From Firmicutes bacterium UBA2598 (lineage in GTDB: Bacteria > Bacillota > PH28-bin88), in NCBI GenBank assembly GCA_002339345.1, contig DDKM01000073.1, positions 1-26,839 on the forward strand: 26,839 bases of DNA, in the 5' to 3' direction. A program made the position numbers and the translations under genes. Under the pieces are notes generated by a model. That model was not told where the DNA came from and ran no database searches. It saw nothing but the letters and a program-made list of their open reading frames with translations. Of the stretch, positions 1 through 7,662 are shown one piece after another (within the stretch, counting starts at the first letter, position 1; the number at the start of each line of letters is the position of its first letter).

Positions 1-15
1 GTGACGGGGGAGTAA
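1..15 (+). CDS. Possible last codons of the gene upstream of recF
   Basis: The first five codons of the window read V-T-G-E-stop, with TAA at 13-15, five bases before the recF start. In Bacillus/Clostridia chromosomes the gene before recF is usually the small S4-domain RNA-binding protein YaaA, so this may be its C-terminus. The stretch is too short to identify from sequence; the call rests only on position and reading frame. Confidence 0.25.
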   Translation: MTGE

Positions 16-19
16 TTTT

Positions 20-1123
20 TTGGATTTGTTGTCACTGGAGATAGAAGGATTTCGCAATTTAAAAAGTGGGATCTTCCATCCCCAACCAGGCATAAACCTT
101 GTGGTAGGGGATAATGGCCAAGGCAAGACCAATTTACTTGAAGCCATTGGATATGTGCTTTTTATGCGTTCCATTAGGGGATTTTCCGACCAGTATCTGG
201 TACAGTGGGAATCCCCTTACTTCCGACTGAAGGGTGAATTCGGCAACGGTTCCCATCGCAGCTTCCTCCAGGTGTCCTGGCATCCAGAGGTTGGCAAAAA
301 GGTATGGTTAAACGGAGTAGTTCAGCAGAGTTTTACCGATTACCTTTACAAAGGAGTTTATTTCAGCCCAGACCATTTAAAAATAGTCAAGGGAGGACCA
401 TCGGAAAGAAGAATTTGGCTGGATCAACTGGCCTGCCAGTTTTATCCTGGTTATCATCGTCAGTTGGTGATGATGAAAAATATACTTGCACAAAGAAACC
501 ATATGTTGAAATTGGTGCGTCAACGGGTCACAGGTTTTGGAGAGTTGGAGATATGGGACTTGCAGCTTGCTAAGGCAGGTAGTGCCATCCTTACCAAAAG
601 ACTGGAACTTTTAAAGAGGTTATCTGTATTAGTGGTCGAAATATATGGGAAAATATCCGGAGGCGGCGTTATTAACATCGATTATTGTCCAACTTTGCCG
701 GAAATTGACCAAATGAATCACCAAGAGATTATGGCATGTTATGGTAAAGAACTTGAAAGACAAAGGATGACAGATATCCAAAAGGGTGTTACGGGATGCG
801 GTCCTCACCGCGATGATCTATCCATTGTTATCAATGGTAAAATGGCGCGTACCTTTGGTTCCCAGGGTCAACAGCGGACGGTGGTGCTGTCCATGAAGAT
901 GGCGGAGGTGGAATTGCTTAGACTTAACTTTCCCCAGCCGCCCTTACTGCTTTTGGATGATGTCTTTTCCGAACTGGATGAGGTCAGATGTTCACATCTT
1001 TTGGACTATGTGCGCAGGGGATACCAGACCTTTATTACTGCTGTTAACGATGCTGGTCTGCCCAGGCACCTGTTGGGGGAATCCCACAGGGTCCGGGTTA
1101 GGGATGGTTATCTCCATGTATGA
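20..1123 (+). CDS. recF: DNA replication and repair protein RecF
   Basis: RecF is an SMC-like ATPase that loads RecA at single-strand gaps, together with RecO and RecR, in the cytoplasm. The 367-residue product has the normal family length. It shows a Walker A motif GDNGQGKTN near residues 30-38, an ABC signature region (GSQGQQRT) near residue 280, and a Walker B/D-loop LLLLDDVFSELDE near residue 313. The start is TTG at 20, preceded by a purine-rich ribosome binding site (gggggag) at 6-12 with about 7 bases of spacing. The next gene (remB) follows after 16 bases and gyrB after that, the order known from Bacillus near oriC, so the three probably share a transcript that began upstream of the window. 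The identification is secure; only the exact TTG start is inferred. Confidence 0.97.
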   Translation: MDLLSLEIEGFRNLKSGIFHPQPGINLVVGDNGQGKTNLLEAIGYVLFMRSIRGFSDQYLVQWESPYFRLKGEFGNGSHRSFLQVSWHPEVGKKVWLNGVVQQSFTDYLYKGVYFSPDHLKIVKGGPSERRIWLDQLACQFYPGYHRQLVMMKNILAQRNHMLKLVRQRVTGFGELEIWDLQLAKAGSAILTKRLELLKRLSVLVVEIYGKISGGGVINIDYCPTLPEIDQMNHQEIMACYGKELERQRMTDIQKGVTGCGPHRDDLSIVINGKMARTFGSQGQQRTVVLSMKMAEVELLRLNFPQPPLLLLDDVFSELDEVRCSHLLDYVRRGYQTFITAVNDAGLPRHLLGESHRVRVRDGYLHV

Positions 1124-1139
1124 GGGCAGGTGAACAAAG

Positions 1140-1391
1140 GTGTATTTACACATCGGTGGCGACGTGGTTGTTGATACCAAAAGTATTGTAGCGGTTATCG
1201 ATGTCAGTTCGCCCTATCAAAGTGATGTCAACCGGGAATTTATCCAGGTTGCGGAGATCGAGGGACTATTGAAACCGGTTGCCTTGGGGTATAAAACGAA
1301 ATCGTGTGTCATCACATCGGACAAGGTCTTCCTTTCCAGCATTTCATCAGCTACACTACGCAAAAGGGTGATGGAAAGGATATTGGAGTAA
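1140..1391 (+). CDS. remB: DUF370 / RemB (YaaB)-family protein
   Basis: This small 83-residue protein of the DUF370 family lies between recF and gyrB, exactly where Bacillus subtilis has remB (yaaB). It opens with MYLHIGGDVVV, characteristic of the family, and is continuous with no break. The related RemA is a DNA-binding regulator of biofilm-matrix genes; RemB has been linked to the same process in B. subtilis, but the role in this organism is unknown. The start is GTG at 1140 with the purine-rich stretch agggcagg just upstream, 16 bases after recF. It is almost certainly co-transcribed with recF and gyrB. Family assignment is firm; functional transfer is an inference. Confidence 0.9.
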   Translation: MYLHIGGDVVVDTKSIVAVIDVSSPYQSDVNREFIQVAEIEGLLKPVALGYKTKSCVITSDKVFLSSISSATLRKRVMERILE

Positions 1392-1410
1392 AACGGCGGA
1401 GGTGAGCAGA

Positions 1411-3324
1411 TTGGTTGATGAGACCAAACAGCAACAGGTTTATGATGCCAGTCAGATTCACGTATTGGAAGGTTTAGAGGCTGTTCGCAAAAGGCCGGGG
1501 ATGTACATTGGTAGTACTGGCAGCAGGGGATTACATCACCTTGTCTATGAAATAGTGGACAATAGCATCGACGAAGCACTGGCCGGTTATTGCAATAAAG
1601 TAAAGGTGACCATTCACAAAGACAACAGTATCACCGTGGCAGATAATGGCAGGGGTATTCCTGTGGACATCCATCAGAAAACGGGTAAACCGGCGGTGGA
1701 GGTGGCCCTGACCATGCTGCACGCCGGTGGAAAATTTGGGGGTAATGGGTATAAGGTTTCCGGCGGCCTCCACGGTGTGGGGATGTCAGTTGTGAACGCC
1801 CTTTCGGAGTGGCTGGAGGTTAGGGTTAAAAGGGATGGTTTGGTCTATCACCAGCGTTACGAGAGGGGTCAGGTGGTTACCCCATTAAAGGTGATCGGTA
1901 AAGCCAAGGGTACCGGTACGGAGGTGTCCTTTAAACCGGATTTTGAAATTTTTGAGGAACTGGTTTATGATGCCGATACCCTTACCCATCGTTTAAGGGA
2001 ACTATCCTTTTTGAACAAAGGAATCAAGATTACCCTTGTTGATGAAAGGGAGGACAGGGAAGAGGTATTTCAACATGACGGGGGGATTGTAGATTTTGTT
2101 AAATTTCTGAATTCTTCCCGGGATCCCCTGCACAGCCGGCCCATTTATTTTGCCGGCGAAAGGGACGAAGTGCAGGTGGAAATTGCCATGCAGTATCATG
2201 ATGGTTATGTGGAAAACGTGTTTTCCTATGCCAACAACATCCATACCCATGAAGGGGGAACCCACGAGACCGGTTTTAAAACGGCCCTGACCCGCATTGT
2301 CAATGACTATGCCCGTAAACACAACTTGCTGAAGGAGAACGATGCCAACCTGTCAGGGGAAGATATCCGGGAAGGGCTGACAGGAGTTGTTAGTGTCAAG
2401 GTACGGGAACCCCAGTTTGAAGGCCAGACCAAAACCAAACTGGGCAATACCGAGGTGCGGGGGATCGTCGACACCATCACCGGAGAGGGGTTAGGCACCT
2501 ACCTGGAAGAAAACCCATCGGTTGGCAAAAAAATTGTGGAAAAGGCCATCACCGCTGCCCGGGCCAGGGAGGCTGCCAGGAAGGCCAGGGAGTTGACCAG
2601 GCGCAAAAACGCCCTGGATGTCAGTGCCTTACCCGGTAAACTGGCGGATTGTTCCCAGCGGGACCCGGCGAAAAGCGAGCTGTACCTGGTGGAGGGGGAT
2701 TCCGCTGGTGGTTCCGCCAAACAGGGCCGGGACAGGCGGTTTCAGGCCATTTTACCCCTACGCGGCAAAATTCTCAATGTGGAAAAGGCGCGTTTGGATA
2801 AAATTTTAGCCAATGAAGAGATCAGGGCCATGATCACCGCCCTAGGTACCGGCGTAGCCGATGACTTTGATCTGGCCAAAGCCCGTTACCATAAAATCCT
2901 GATCATGACCGACGCCGATGTGGACGGAGCACATATCCGCACTTTGTTGTTAACTTTCTTTTACCGGTACATGCGGCCTCTGGTGGAGGCCGGCTATGTA
3001 TATATCGCCCAACCTCCCCTATATAAGGTGAAAAAGGGGAAGGCGGAATACTATGTCTACAGTGATGACGAATTGGAAAAGACCCTGCAAAGGCTGGGGC
3101 GGGACAACTACAGCATCCAGCGCTACAAGGGTCTTGGGGAAATGAATCCGGAGCAATTATGGGAAACCACCATGAATCCAGAGGGGCGTACCATCCTACG
3201 GGTTACCCTGGAGGATGCCGTGGAGGCGGATAATATTTTTTCCGTCTTAATGGGGGACAAGGTGGAGCCTAGGCGCCAGTTCATTGAAACCCATGCCAAA
3301 GATGTGCGCAACCTAGACATCTAA
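1411..3324 (+). CDS. gyrB: DNA gyrase subunit B
   Basis: This is the ATPase and TOPRIM subunit of the type II topoisomerase that introduces negative supercoils, working as a GyrA2GyrB2 complex. The 637-residue product carries the GHKL ATPase signatures (EIVDNSIDEA, DNGRGIPVD, GGLHGVGMSVVNALS), the QTKTKLGN switch loop with its lysine, the TOPRIM motif EGDSAGG (Glu about residue 428) and the DADVDG metal triad (about residues 501-506), then the C-terminal QRYKGLGEMNPEQL. It is the short Gram-positive type, without the extra domain of enterobacterial GyrB. I prefer TTG at 1411: its ribosome binding site ggagg lies at 1398-1402, 8 bases away, whereas the in-frame GTG at 1402 overlaps that site. 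It follows remB by 19 bases and ends before a clear terminator. gyrA is unusually about 6.5 kb away. Confidence 0.98.
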   Translation: MVDETKQQQVYDASQIHVLEGLEAVRKRPGMYIGSTGSRGLHHLVYEIVDNSIDEALAGYCNKVKVTIHKDNSITVADNGRGIPVDIHQKTGKPAVEVALTMLHAGGKFGGNGYKVSGGLHGVGMSVVNALSEWLEVRVKRDGLVYHQRYERGQVVTPLKVIGKAKGTGTEVSFKPDFEIFEELVYDADTLTHRLRELSFLNKGIKITLVDEREDREEVFQHDGGIVDFVKFLNSSRDPLHSRPIYFAGERDEVQVEIAMQYHDGYVENVFSYANNIHTHEGGTHETGFKTALTRIVNDYARKHNLLKENDANLSGEDIREGLTGVVSVKVREPQFEGQTKTKLGNTEVRGIVDTITGEGLGTYLEENPSVGKKIVEKAITAARAREAARKARELTRRKNALDVSALPGKLADCSQRDPAKSELYLVEGDSAGGSAKQGRDRRFQAILPLRGKILNVEKARLDKILANEEIRAMITALGTGVADDFDLAKARYHKILIMTDADVDGAHIRTLLLTFFYRYMRPLVEAGYVYIAQPPLYKVKKGKAEYYVYSDDELEKTLQRLGRDNYSIQRYKGLGEMNPEQLWETTMNPEGRTILRVTLEDAVEADNIFSVLMGDKVEPRRQFIETHAKDVRNLDI

Positions 3325-3341
3325 AACATGATCAATACAGC

Positions 3342-3374
3342 ACCGGGGAAGGATAAGCATTCTCCGGTTTTTTT
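3342..3374 (+). terminator. Rho-independent terminator of the recF-remB-gyrB operon
   Basis: Stem arms ACCGGGGAA (3342-3350) and TTCTCCGGT (3360-3368), 9 bp with one G-U pair and a 9-base loop, run straight into seven T residues. It sits 17 bases after the gyrB stop. Confidence 0.85.
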
Positions 3375-3555
3375 GACTTTGGGACTACTAGGCAGGTAAA
3401 GGTTGTTCTTTCATTTTATTCCATCAAGGTGATAACTATAGCTAATAGTTTTATAAGGCAAATATGGTCTGCCAAATACGGACAAACCGTCTGTGGAAGG
3501 AAAAAGGGACCGGATCCACGCCTTTATAATTATGCCTTGAATTCATAAAATGGAC

Positions 3556-3583
3556 TTGTCCGGATTTTAAAATTAAATATATT
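3556..3583 (+). promoter_or_regulatory. Weak candidate promoter in the gyrB to DUF4015 gap
   Basis: TTGTCC (3556-3561) and TATATT (3578-3583) are separated by 16 bases, 50 bases before the next start codon. The rest of 3375-3632 is AT-rich and holds another unpaired TATAAT (3525-3530) but no gene I can recognise. A promoter is expected here because a terminator precedes the gap, but the match is mediocre. Confidence 0.3.
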
Positions 3584-3632
3584 CATTGAGGCCGCAAATA
3601 AAAAAACAGCATGTAAGGAGCAAAAAAAGATT

Positions 3633-4907
3633 ATGAAAAAAATCATTGCAGCGGTCCTTTTTTCTTTTTCAATTTTTGTTTTAAAGGCCTGTGTTTCTGT
3701 GCCCATCGGCACCGTTACCACACCGCCCCAGGCGGAAGAACCACCACCTGCTGAACCGCCAGTTGTGGTTGGGAAACCAGATCCGGCGACCCCACCGGAA
3801 GATCCACCCCTTGTGTTTGAGTATCCCGATGCAGTCAGAGGAATATATGTCACTGGCCATTCCGCCGGCGGTCAGCGCTTTGCCAAACTCTTGAAACTGG
3901 TCAACGAAACGGAATTAAACACCATGGTCATTGATGTGAAGGATGATTATGGTCATATCACCTTCAAAGTGCCGGGCACGGCCTATGAAACCTACAGTAA
4001 ACCATATATCAAAGATCCCAAGGCTTTGTTGGAAACCCTAGCGGAAAATAAAATTTATCCCATTGCCAGGATAGTGGTCTTTAAAGATTCCACTTTGGCG
4101 GAAAAACATCCGGAATACTCCTTCTTGGAAAAGGGGAAGGTGTGGCGGAACCGGCGCAATGAGGCCTTTGTCAACCCGTTCATTCCGGCGGTATGGCAGC
4201 ATAATGTGGAAATTGCCAAGATAGCGGCCAAGCTGGGATTCCAAGAAATCCAGTTTGACTATGTCCGGTTTCCCGAGGGATTTGAAAAGAGGGACAAATC
4301 TCTAGTTTACTCCATGGGCGAATACAGCGAGGACAAACTAGCGATACGCCTGAAGGAACAGTGGGAAAACCTGGCGCCGGATAACAGACCGGAATCCCCG
4401 GCCAGCTATGATGCCGTACGGGCGCGGGTAACCGCCATTACCGATTTTGTGGAATATGCGGTGAAGGAATTAAAACCGTTAGGCGTAAAGGTTTCCGTGG
4501 ACATTTTCGGTTATACAGCCACCCTTCCCGAGGCTCCCGGGATCGGTCAGAATTTTTTAATGATCAGTGAGCATGTGGATGTGATTTCCTCCATGATTTA
4601 CCCCAGCCACTGGACTCCAGGGTATTTTAACATTACCAAACCGGACACCGAGCCACACCGTTTGGTTAGGGAGTATATGGTAGCAGAAAAACAAAAACTG
4701 GCCCAACTTGACAACCCCCCGGTTTCCCGGCCGTGGATTCAGGATTTTACTGCCTCCTGGCTGGGAGCAGGGAACTATATCAAGTATGGCAAGGCTGAGG
4801 TGGAAGCACAGATCAGGGCTCTTAACGAAGCCGGTGTTAACGAATTTCTGTTGTGGAACGCCAACAACAATTACACGGCTGGTGTTGACTACACACCCCT
4901 CAATTAA
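3633..4907 (+). CDS. DUF4015 putative glycoside hydrolase, probable lipoprotein
   Basis: The 424-residue protein begins with a basic, hydrophobic export signal (MKKIIAAVLFSFSIFVLKAC) whose Cys20 could be the lipidation site. The lipobox L-K-A-C is imperfect because lysine at -2 is unusual. A proline-rich linker (residues about 27-65) leads to a domain running from RGIYVTGHSAGG (about residue 70) to the end, with conserved blocks NTMVIDVKDD, IARIVVFKD, FDYVRFPEG and SVDIFGYTA. These match the DUF4015 family, a predicted TIM-barrel glycoside hydrolase; Asp/Glu in those blocks are likely catalytic but unproven. A ribosome binding site aaggag (3615-3620) precedes ATG at 3633 with 12 bases of spacing. 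It is a single-gene unit that probably acts on wall or surface polysaccharide. Substrate is unknown. Confidence 0.85.
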   Translation: MKKIIAAVLFSFSIFVLKACVSVPIGTVTTPPQAEEPPPAEPPVVVGKPDPATPPEDPPLVFEYPDAVRGIYVTGHSAGGQRFAKLLKLVNETELNTMVIDVKDDYGHITFKVPGTAYETYSKPYIKDPKALLETLAENKIYPIARIVVFKDSTLAEKHPEYSFLEKGKVWRNRRNEAFVNPFIPAVWQHNVEIAKIAAKLGFQEIQFDYVRFPEGFEKRDKSLVYSMGEYSEDKLAIRLKEQWENLAPDNRPESPASYDAVRARVTAITDFVEYAVKELKPLGVKVSVDIFGYTATLPEAPGIGQNFLMISEHVDVISSMIYPSHWTPGYFNITKPDTEPHRLVREYMVAEKQKLAQLDNPPVSRPWIQDFTASWLGAGNYIKYGKAEVEAQIRALNEAGVNEFLLWNANNNYTAGVDYTPLN

Positions 4908-4960
4908 TGGCGTAATGGCGCAGCCGAAAAAGCACGGCATGGTAAAAACAAGTTAATACC

Positions 4961-5112
4961 GAAGTCTTGCAGGAAAAACACTTTGAAACTCCCTTTGTGG
5001 AACACACTTACCTGGAACCAGAAACAGGTTCGGACTGGTGGATGACAAGGGTATCCTGGCGGTGTACGCTCCTAACCAATTTCCCCTGATAAAGTGCCAG
5101 CCGGGATGGAAA
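4961..5112 (+). pseudogene. Remnant of a xanthine-dehydrogenase-type molybdopterin-binding subunit gene
   Basis: From 4961 one frame reads ...FETPFVEHTYLEPETG, then the reading passes to the next frame at about 5036-5041 and continues VDDKGILAVYAPNQ. Joined, these match the conserved TPFxEHxYLEPExG...D..G...VYA.xQ block of the large, molybdopterin-binding subunit of xanthine dehydrogenase/aldehyde oxidase enzymes (about 750 residues when whole). A single lost G near 5036-5040 would explain the frame change. No start, no flanking domains and no partner FAD or iron-sulfur subunit gene remain, so this is a dead fragment of roughly 40-50 codons. The homology call is from memory of the family motif and was not searched. 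Confidence 0.6.
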
Positions 5113-5165
5113 GGAAAGATTAACAATTCGACAGGTCGGGATGTCCACAAAGAAATCGGATGAAA

Positions 5166-5197
5166 AGACCGGAGAAAGGCATCCGGTCTATTTTTTT
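5166..5197 (+). terminator. Strong Rho-independent terminator
   Basis: Perfect 8-bp arms AGACCGGA (5166-5173) and TCCGGTCT (5182-5189) with an 8-base loop are followed by A and seven T residues. It lies 258 bases after the DUF4015 stop and just past the gene remnant, so it may be the original terminator of the lost gene. Confidence 0.85.
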
Positions 5198-5247
5198 GGA
5201 AGGGGCAGAAAAAAAGGGGGTTTACAGGCCTGTCCGATCGGATTATG

Positions 5248-5287
5248 ATATAAATGAACATTTGAATATAGGCTCATATAATATAAT
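5248..5287 (+). promoter_or_regulatory. Candidate promoter/operator of the metal ATPase
   Basis: Two overlapping TATAAT boxes (5277-5282 and 5282-5287) lie 40-50 bases before the ATPase start. TTGAAT (5262-5267) is the nearest -35-like box, but its 9- or 14-base spacing is short. An imperfect dyad, ATATAAATGA (5248-5257) against TCATATAATAT (5274-5284), covers the same region and includes ATGAACA, a half-site seen in ArsR/SmtB-type metal operators. Operator function is inference; no regulator gene is adjacent. Confidence 0.35.
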
Positions 5288-5326
5288 AAGGACTATTGAT
5301 GTCAGAAACCTGGGAGGAGCAAACCG

Positions 5327-7525
5327 ATGAGTGTAAACGGGTTAAAACTGTCCGGGCGGAATATGGTAAACCTACCGGCTCCAACGGGTGTAAGCATGGC
5401 CAGCACCATTCGCCTGTTCGGGTTGGATTGTGCGGACTGTGCAGCCAAATTGGAGAAAAAACTGTTGTCCTCACCGGGGGTGGAGAGGGTAGCCATCAAT
5501 TTCGGTGCTGCCAAGATGACTGTCCACCACTCCATACCCGTCCAGTCGGTGCTAACGCTATTGGAAACCCACGGCTACGGCGGTCAGGTGGAGACAGGGG
5601 TTCAGCGGGAGGCTGCACCGTCCCTTTGGGTCAACCGGTGCACCGTCTTAACGGTTATCTCCGGCTGTGCATTGGCCGGCGGATTTCTGGCATCTCTGTT
5701 GGGAGTCGGCACAGGCACCGTACGGTTACTGTTCCTGCTGGCCATGCTTACCGGCGGTTTTCACCCGGCCCGCAGAGCCCTTTATGCCCTGCGGGCCTTC
5801 AGCCTGGATATGAATTTCCTGATGACCGCTGCTGCCATCGGAGCGGTAGCCATTGGGGAGTGGGCGGAGGGAGCCACAGTGGTATTTCTATTTTCCCTGG
5901 GTAATACCCTCCAGACCTACGCCATGGATCGGACCAGGCGATCCATTCGCTCCCTGATGGATCTTTCGCCGCCGGATGCCCTTGTACGCCGGGGTGGGAA
6001 GGAAATCCGGCTGCCAGTAGAGGACATCCGGGTTGGGGATGTCATTCTGGTTAAACCAGGGGAACGTATTGCCCTGGACGGTTTGGTGGTGGAGGGATCA
6101 TCCGGAGTCAACCAGGCCCCCATCACTGGCGAGTCCCTACCGGTTTTGAAAAAACCCGGGGATGAAGTATTTGCAGGTACCATCAACGAGCGGGGTTTCC
6201 TGGCCATTCAGGTGACCAGACTGGTGGAAGATACCACCCTGGCCAAAATCATGCATCTGGTGGAGGAGGCCCAGGTCCAGAAGGCCCCTTCCCAACAGTT
6301 TGTGGATGTTTTTGCGCGGTACTATACCCCGGCGGTGATCCTGGTTGCGGTGGCTCTGGCGGCAATACCACCCTTTTTGGGGATGCCCTTTGATGAATGG
6401 TTTTACCGGGCCCTGGTATTGCTGGTAATTGCCTGTCCCTGCGCCCTGGTTATCTCCACTCCCGTTTCCATTGTCTCAGCGATTGGTAATGCAGCCCGTA
6501 ACGGCGTGCTGATCAAGGGCGGAGTTTATTTGGAAGCACTGGGTTCACTGCGGGCGATGGCCTTTGATAAGACAGGCACCCTTACGGTCGGCAAACCGGT
6601 GGTTACCGATGTGGTGTCACTGGGTGACCGTACTGTCCAGGATATTGTCAGGCTGGCGGCGGGTATTGAGAAGAAGTCCCAGCATCCACTGGGGGAGGCC
6701 GTGGTGCGTTATGCTTCAGACCTTGGCCTTGACGGTCTGGAGATGGACGGGTTTGAGGCCATTACCAGCCGGGGGGTTAAGGCAGTATGGAAAGGCATTG
6801 ATTACTACATCGGCAGTGCGCAGCTTTTTAGCGAACTGGGGGTTGAAATCAGTTCTTCTGCCAGTGTAATGGAAAGGCTGTCGGAAATGGGAAGGACAGT
6901 GATACTGGTGGGCACCGGCAGGGAAGTGCTGGGAGTAATTGCCGTTGCCGATGCCATTCGGCCGGCCAGCAAAACCGCCCTGAGGGAACTGCGGCGGGTC
7001 GGTGTTAAAAAGCTGGTGATGCTAACAGGTGATAACCGCACGGTGGCCCAGAATGTCGCTTCAGAACTGGAGTTGGATGATTTTCGGGCGGAAGTGCTGC
7101 CACAAAATAAAATGGATACCGTTATCAAACTCATTAAGGAACACGGTGGTGTGGGAATGGTGGGGGATGGCGTTAATGACGCTCCTGCCCTGGCGGCTGC
7201 TACGGTGGGAATTGCCATGGGGGTGGCAGGAACGGATACAGCATTGGAAACTGCGGATATCGCCCTGATGGGGGATGACCTGACCAAACTGCCCTATGCC
7301 ATTTCCTTGGGCCGGCGGGCCCTGGGGATCATCAAACAAAACATTCTGTTTGCCCTGGTTACCAAACTGGCCTTCCTTGTGCTCACCTTTTTCGGCCTCA
7401 CAACTTTGTGGATGGCGGTGTTTGCTGACACTGGCGCCGCCCTGCTGGTCATTGCCAATGGCTTACGCCTGATGGCGGGTACACCGGCTCCCCTCTCCCC
7501 GGTAGGGGAGCACAGTACACAGTAG
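5327..7525 (+). CDS. cadA: P1B-type heavy-metal (Zn/Cd/Pb) exporting ATPase
   Basis: This is an integral membrane P-type ATPase predicted to pump Zn(II), Cd(II) or Pb(II) out of the cell. The 732-residue protein has one N-terminal HMA domain with the metal-binding motif DCADC (residues 34-38), paired transmembrane helices at about 100-190, the actuator motif TGES, the intramembrane CPC (370-372), the phosphorylation motif DKTGTLT (Asp414), the SQHPLG nucleotide-binding motif and GDGVNDAPAL. The last helices carry the Lys and Asp (KLAFLVL...FADTG) typical of the Zn/Cd subgroup rather than the Cu subgroup. Start ATG 5327 has an excellent ribosome binding site (gggaggag, 5312-5319). It stands alone between terminators. 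Exact metal preference cannot be settled by eye. Confidence 0.93.
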   Translation: MSVNGLKLSGRNMVNLPAPTGVSMASTIRLFGLDCADCAAKLEKKLLSSPGVERVAINFGAAKMTVHHSIPVQSVLTLLETHGYGGQVETGVQREAAPSLWVNRCTVLTVISGCALAGGFLASLLGVGTGTVRLLFLLAMLTGGFHPARRALYALRAFSLDMNFLMTAAAIGAVAIGEWAEGATVVFLFSLGNTLQTYAMDRTRRSIRSLMDLSPPDALVRRGGKEIRLPVEDIRVGDVILVKPGERIALDGLVVEGSSGVNQAPITGESLPVLKKPGDEVFAGTINERGFLAIQVTRLVEDTTLAKIMHLVEEAQVQKAPSQQFVDVFARYYTPAVILVAVALAAIPPFLGMPFDEWFYRALVLLVIACPCALVISTPVSIVSAIGNAARNGVLIKGGVYLEALGSLRAMAFDKTGTLTVGKPVVTDVVSLGDRTVQDIVRLAAGIEKKSQHPLGEAVVRYASDLGLDGLEMDGFEAITSRGVKAVWKGIDYYIGSAQLFSELGVEISSSASVMERLSEMGRTVILVGTGREVLGVIAVADAIRPASKTALRELRRVGVKKLVMLTGDNRTVAQNVASELELDDFRAEVLPQNKMDTVIKLIKEHGGVGMVGDGVNDAPALAAATVGIAMGVAGTDTALETADIALMGDDLTKLPYAISLGRRALGIIKQNILFALVTKLAFLVLTFFGLTTLWMAVFADTGAALLVIANGLRLMAGTPAPLSPVGEHSTQ

Positions 7526-7536
7526 GTAATCTGAAC

Positions 7537-7556
7537 AGCCCCTGCGGGGCTTTTTT
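7537..7556 (+). terminator. Rho-independent terminator after the metal ATPase
   Basis: Arms AGCCCC (7537-7542) and GGGGCT (7546-7551) with a 3-base loop are followed by a six-T run, 11 bases after the ATPase stop codon. Confidence 0.88.
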
Positions 7557-7662
7557 CATTTGCAATCACCGCCCATATATTATCCACCATTTTGCACCGG
7601 AACCATCATCGGCCGTCATTCGTATAATATCCCAGGATTCTGTGAATGGAGTTGATTTAAGG

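Noticed and set aside
1402..1410. GTG 1402 as the gyrB start
   Set aside because: It overlaps the only good ribosome binding site (ggagg 1398-1402); TTG 1411 is correctly spaced.
5296..5904. A 202-codon plus-strand frame overlapping the start of the metal ATPase
   Set aside because: It overlaps the HMA and first membrane helices of the ATPase in another frame, is Arg/Gly/Cys-rich, and has a poorer ribosome binding site.
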